Shown here: positions 5,753 to 8,200 of the stretch, piece after piece | How positions within the stretch are numbered: position 1 is the stretch's first letter | How the letters are laid out: each line of letters opens with the position of its first letter | Assembly (NCBI GenBank): GCA_947483345.1 | Contig: CANKNL010000131.1 | Coordinates: 1 to 8,200, forward strand | Origin: Chitinophagaceae bacterium | GTDB lineage: Bacteria > Bacteroidota > Bacteroidia > Chitinophagales > Chitinophagaceae | Reading direction: 5' to 3' | Length of the DNA stretch: 8,200 nt | Made by a program: the position numbers and the translations under genes | Notes under the pieces: generated by a model | The model's input: the letters and a program-made list of their open reading frames with translations, nothing else | What the model was told of the DNA's origin: nothing | Database searches by the model: none

Positions 5753-6772
5753 TTAAATGCTCCAGGTTGTTAAACCGTATTTTGTAAAAGAATAATCCCT
5801 CACCACACCACCAAAATTATTCAATGTTTTTATAACGGCATAGCGGGTGTTATTCGGACAATAAAATATCATAAATCCACCACCTCCGGCGCCACTTATT
5901 TTTCCGCCTGTTGCGCCCGATGCTTTGGCCGCAGCATAAACTTCTTCAATAGCGCTATTGCTGATATGGGCTGCCATATTTCTTTTCTGTTCAAAACCAT
6001 AATCCAATATTAACCCAATCTCATTCAGGTTACCCTGTAATAAAGCTTCTTTCATCATCCTGGCCTGCTCTTTAAGATGGTGCATGGCCTCAATACTTTT
6101 TTCATTTTTGTCTTGCACATTTTTTACCTGTTCTTTAATGATGGCAGCACTCTCTCTTGATGTAGATGTAAAATATAACACTAAGTCATTTTCCAGCTCA
6201 TGTAAATATTGAGGTTTAATCCGCAGCGGATTAACAATGACCTTATCAGCATAAAATTCCATAAAATTTACACCGCCAAAAGTAGCGGCATACTGATCCT
6301 GTTTACCACCTGCCAGTTGCAGATCATGCCGCTCAATATCATAGGCATATTGGGCAATCTTATATTCATCCATGGGCAATTTCAGCATTTCTACAAAAGC
6401 GCCAAGTACAGCTACAACCAGTGTTGATGAAGTGCCTAATCCAGAACCGGCAGGCGCATCAACAAAAGTAGATAATCTAAATCCGGGTAATTGTACCGCC
6501 TGATCTTTTTGAATACGGTTATAAACACCTTTTAGCAGATCCAGTGTTCCATCAATGGGTAATAAGGGCAGGAGGTCAAATTGTTGTGATTCATTTCTGT
6601 CGAGTGCTTCTACAATAATTTTATTTTCAATTAATGGTTCTATGGTTGCATAGGCCGACAAGGAGATCGTTGTATTTAGAATGGCACCGCCAAACTGATC
6701 GCTGTAAGGACTTACATCTGTACCCCCACCAGCCAACCCAATTCTTAAAGGCGCTTTGCTTCTGTAGATCAT
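5753..6772 (-). CDS. hddA: D-glycero-alpha-D-manno-heptose 7-phosphate kinase (GHMP family)
   Basis: A cytosolic GHMP-family kinase of 339 residues that should phosphorylate C1 of heptose 7-phosphate from ATP, giving the alpha-1,7-bisphosphate. The N-terminal substrate motif APLRIGLAGGGTD is at 7-19, the ATP-binding loop DAPAGSGLGTSST at 105-117, GGKQDQYAATFGG at 155-167 and the third GHMP motif KISGAGGGGFMIFY at 291-304. The length and the APLRIGLAGGGTDVSPY start are typical of HddA and of the kinase half of fucose-salvage enzymes; the neighbours favour heptose. It stands between the GT4 gene (22-base gap upstream) and gmhA (9-base gap downstream). The ATG at 6772 gives the conserved MIYRSKAPLRI start. 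HddA rather than the bifunctional HldE marks this as the GDP-heptose, not the ADP-heptose, branch. Confidence 0.94.
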   Translation of the reverse strand: MIYRSKAPLRIGLAGGGTDVSPYSDQFGGAILNTTISLSAYATIEPLIENKIIVEALDRNESQQFDLLPLLPIDGTLDLLKGVYNRIQKDQAVQLPGFRLSTFVDAPAGSGLGTSSTLVVAVLGAFVEMLKLPMDEYKIAQYAYDIERHDLQLAGGKQDQYAATFGGVNFMEFYADKVIVNPLRIKPQYLHELENDLVLYFTSTSRESAAIIKEQVKNVQDKNEKSIEAMHHLKEQARMMKEALLQGNLNEIGLILDYGFEQKRNMAAHISNSAIEEVYAAAKASGATGGKISGAGGGGFMIFYCPNNTRYAVIKTLNNFGGVVRDYSFTKYGLTTWSI

Positions 6773-6794
6773 GTCATCTGTTTAATGGCACAAT

Positions 6795-7955
6795 TTACTT
6801 ACTATTAGCCAATTCAAGGATGCTTTCTACCATTTTTGTCCAGCTGAATTTTTTCTTTTCTTCAATGACGCCGGCCTGGTAGTCATTTTCTCCCTTTGTA
6901 AAGTATTCCAATATTTTTTCTGCAAGTGATATGGCATTGGGTTCTGCTACAAGTCCTGCAATAGTATCAGGCACCATGTCTGGTAAGCCGCCCACATTGG
7001 TCACGATCATGGGTACCTCAAAATGATAGGCTAAAGGTGTAACACCGCTTTGGGTGGCATGTCGGTATGGCTGAATAACCACATCGGCAGCACAAAAGTA
7101 ATTTTTAACATCACCGTTCGAGATGAAAGTGGTATGTAAAATTAAATGGTCCTTAATGTCAAGTTTGTCTATTTGTTCGTCATAAAGTTTTCGGTCATCA
7201 TAAAATTCACCGGCAATCAACAATTTGAAATCTGTAAATGGGGTGGGTGCACTTTTGAGGATTTTGATCGCATCCAGTAGCATATCCAGTCCTTTATATT
7301 TTCTGATAAAACCGAAAAACAATAAAATCTTTTCAGTATTACCAATACCTAATTGTTTTCTGGCTTCTGCTTTTGTAATTTTCGCTCCAAAATTATCATA
7401 CAAAGGGTGGGAGACCAGCAGGGCTTTTTTGTCTGTTGTAAACATGCGCAGATCATTCAGCACCTGGTCACTCATGGTGATAAAGGCATCTACCGGTTTA
7501 ATGAAAAAACGGGTAAAGAGTTTATCGCCAATGCGTTTTTCATGTGGGATAATATTATCGGCAATACAAATAATTTTTGTGTGCTTGTTTTTTTTGATGA
7601 GACGAAGTATAGTTCCCAAACAGGGCCCCATCAATGGTATCCAATATCTAACGATAACGAGATCAGGTTTTAGTCTTTTAATTTCTGTCCCTACGCTTAT
7701 CCAGTTAAATGGATTGATGGAATTGATGCGGGTATGTATATCCAAATCGATTGGAGCCGGTTCATCAGTGAATTGAGATTTACCGGGGAATAAAAACCCC
7801 GGGTATTGTAAGGCAAAAGAGTAAATACTTATTTGATGCCCTTCTTTGGTAAACTGGCGGGCCAGCCGTTCATTAAATGTGGTAATACCACCGGCACGTA
7901 AGGGGTGTGCCGGACCGATGATAATAACTTTATGGTATGGAAATGCGGATGACAC
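6795..7955 (-). CDS. GT4-family glycosyltransferase (GT-B fold)
   Basis: A 386-residue glycosyltransferase with two Rossmann-like halves. The N-terminal half begins HKVIIIGPAHPLRAGGITTFNERLA (8-32), the acceptor-side GGIT/GGxxT signature of the family; the C-terminal half has LLFFGFIRKYKGLDMLLDA (211-229), LLIAGEFYDD (246-254) and PMIVTNVGGLPDMV (315-328). There is no signal peptide or clear membrane span, so it should work at the cytoplasmic face of the membrane. The usual EX7E glutamates appear absent: an ungapped alignment puts A300 and L308 at those positions, in ATQSGVTPLAYHF. The start is GTG at 7955: an in-frame TGA lies six codons upstream, no ATG lies between, and the next internal Met is residue 109, past conserved motifs. 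Position before hddA makes a heptosyltransferase role plausible, but the donor cannot be read from sequence. Confidence 0.9.
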   Translation of the reverse strand: MSSAFPYHKVIIIGPAHPLRAGGITTFNERLARQFTKEGHQISIYSFALQYPGFLFPGKSQFTDEPAPIDLDIHTRINSINPFNWISVGTEIKRLKPDLVIVRYWIPLMGPCLGTILRLIKKNKHTKIICIADNIIPHEKRIGDKLFTRFFIKPVDAFITMSDQVLNDLRMFTTDKKALLVSHPLYDNFGAKITKAEARKQLGIGNTEKILLFFGFIRKYKGLDMLLDAIKILKSAPTPFTDFKLLIAGEFYDDRKLYDEQIDKLDIKDHLILHTTFISNGDVKNYFCAADVVIQPYRHATQSGVTPLAYHFEVPMIVTNVGGLPDMVPDTIAGLVAEPNAISLAEKILEYFTKGENDYQAGVIEEKKKFSWTKMVESILELANSK

Positions 7956-7979
7956 AGATTTAAACGGATATCAACAGAT
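7942..7979 (-). repeat. ATCYGT tandem repeat at the GT4 start
   Basis: On the minus strand four units of 9-10 bases follow each other: ATCTGTTGAT, ATCCGTTTAA, ATCTGTGTC and ATCCGCATT. Each starts ATC(T/C)G. The GTG start codon of the glycosyltransferase falls inside the third unit and codons 2-5 come from the rest. From memory, ATCTGTG/ATCCGTG repeats of this kind occur between genes in many bacteria, including Bacteroidota. The repeat seems to have grown into, or supplied, the 5' end of this gene. Confidence 0.6.
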
Positions 7980-8093
7980 ACTTTTTGTTTTGTTTAGTAA
8001 ATATTTTTCTTTGTATAACCGTCATCTCTTTTAGCGTAAGATTAAACCCAGTTCATACAGTCAATCATTTCCATTTACTTTTTTATAATTTCA

Positions 8094-8105
8094 TAACCCG
8101 GGTTA
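8094..8105. repeat. Perfect 12-bp palindrome TAACCCGGGTTA
   Basis: TAACCCGGGTTA is fully self-complementary. It lies 9 bases past the stop codon of the upstream GT2 fragment and 138 bases before the GT4 start. On the minus strand it is followed by A-rich, not T-rich, bases, so a factor-independent terminator is unlikely. It could be an operator for a dimeric regulator or a short mRNA 3' stem. The rest of 7980-8114 shows no -7 box on the minus strand. Confidence 0.4.
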
Positions 8106-8114
8106 CGGAATACA

Positions 8115-8200
8115 TTATAAGCCTGTCTTTTCTTCGATTAAATAATTATTTCTTTCGGGAGAATTCCTGGCGATCAACTCGCCGATAAATCCGCCCAAAA
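8115..8200 (-). CDS. C-terminal tail of a probable GT2 glycosyltransferase (partial)
   Basis: Only the last 27 residues are in the window; the gene continues past the right edge. They read as a glycine-rich membrane-helix end (LGGFIGELIAR) followed by a short tail with NYLIEEKTGL and a TAA stop at 8115-8117. This resembles the end of membrane-anchored DPM1/GtrB-like GT2 enzymes, where a GEY-like motif after the last helix precedes RPxYIVxE. That family would transfer sugars to or from a lipid carrier at the inner membrane, which fits the downstream glycan genes. The fragment is too short to be certain. The gap to the GT4 start is 159 bases. Confidence 0.5.
   Translation of the reverse strand, partial: LGGFIGELIARNSPERNNYLIEEKTGL

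Larger units (their letters stand above)
3838..7955 (-). other. GDP-heptose operon: GT4, hddA, gmhA, hddC, gmhB
   Basis: Five same-strand genes are spaced, in transcription order, by 22, 9, -4 and 74 bases. Together four of them encode all steps from sedoheptulose 7-phosphate to GDP-D-glycero-alpha-D-manno-heptose, the pathway first worked out for the S-layer glycan of Aneurinibacillus thermoaerophilus. No TAnnTTTG box is visible on the minus strand in the 159 bases before the GT4 gene, so the promoter may lie upstream of the preceding GT2 gene, outside the window. Cotranscription is inferred from spacing. Confidence 0.7.

Noticed and set aside
7225..7776. A 183-codon open frame on the plus strand opposite the GT4 gene
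   Set aside because: The minus-strand protein has clear GT4 motifs over the whole region; the plus-strand product has no family features and only mirrors its codon use.
7783..7802. GGGG ... CCCC potential hairpin
   Set aside because: It lies in the coding sequence of the GT4 gene and encodes a normal stretch of the protein; no regulatory role is indicated.
7985..8188. Plus-strand open frame at the right edge
   Set aside because: It runs through an AT-rich spacer and across the GT2 tail; its Phe/Leu-rich product reflects base composition, and the minus-strand GT2 reading is better supported.

Overview
The window looks like a chromosomal segment of a member of the Bacteroidota, probably near the Chitinophagaceae/Sphingobacteriia; the placement inside the phylum is a guess. 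The support is AT-rich DNA, A/T-rich leaders mostly without a Shine-Dalgarno sequence, two exact matches to the Bacteroidota -7 box TAnnTTTG, a secreted protein whose signal peptide ends in the typical SFAQ, and intergenic repeats of kinds I associate with this phylum.

Left part (1-2768, plus strand). A gene-free stretch of about 430 bases holds a cluster of GCAACGTC/GACGTTGC inverted repeats, an isolated perfect 14-bp-arm hairpin and a promoter. It leads into a complete lepA (elongation factor 4). A repeat-bearing spacer follows, then a small unassigned cytosolic protein gene. That gene ends in a 4-bp convergent overlap with a minus-strand gene for a secreted, uncharacterised Bacteroidota protein, which has its own good promoter.

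Right part (3838-8200, minus strand). In transcription order there is the tail of a probable GT2 glycosyltransferase, cut by the window edge, then a GT4 glycosyltransferase with a GTG start, hddA, gmhA, hddC and gmhB. The last four encode the complete route from sedoheptulose 7-phosphate to GDP-D-glycero-alpha-D-manno-heptose: GmhA isomerises, HddA phosphorylates C1, GmhB removes the C7 phosphate and HddC adds GMP. The GT4 enzyme is a candidate for using this activated heptose, or for building the same glycan. Spacings from hddA to hddC are tight (9 bp, then a 4-bp ATGA overlap), as expected for one operon. The locus therefore looks like part of a surface polysaccharide or glycoprotein glycan cluster that continues beyond the right edge.

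I see no mobile element with a transposase, no CRISPR array, no tRNA or rRNA and no clearly new defence or signalling system. The most unusual points are short repeats that reach into coding ends (the GT4 start codon and the hddC stop codon), a GmhB without the zinc-loop residues and with Asn at the usual motif IV Asp, and a GT4 without the usual EX7E glutamates.
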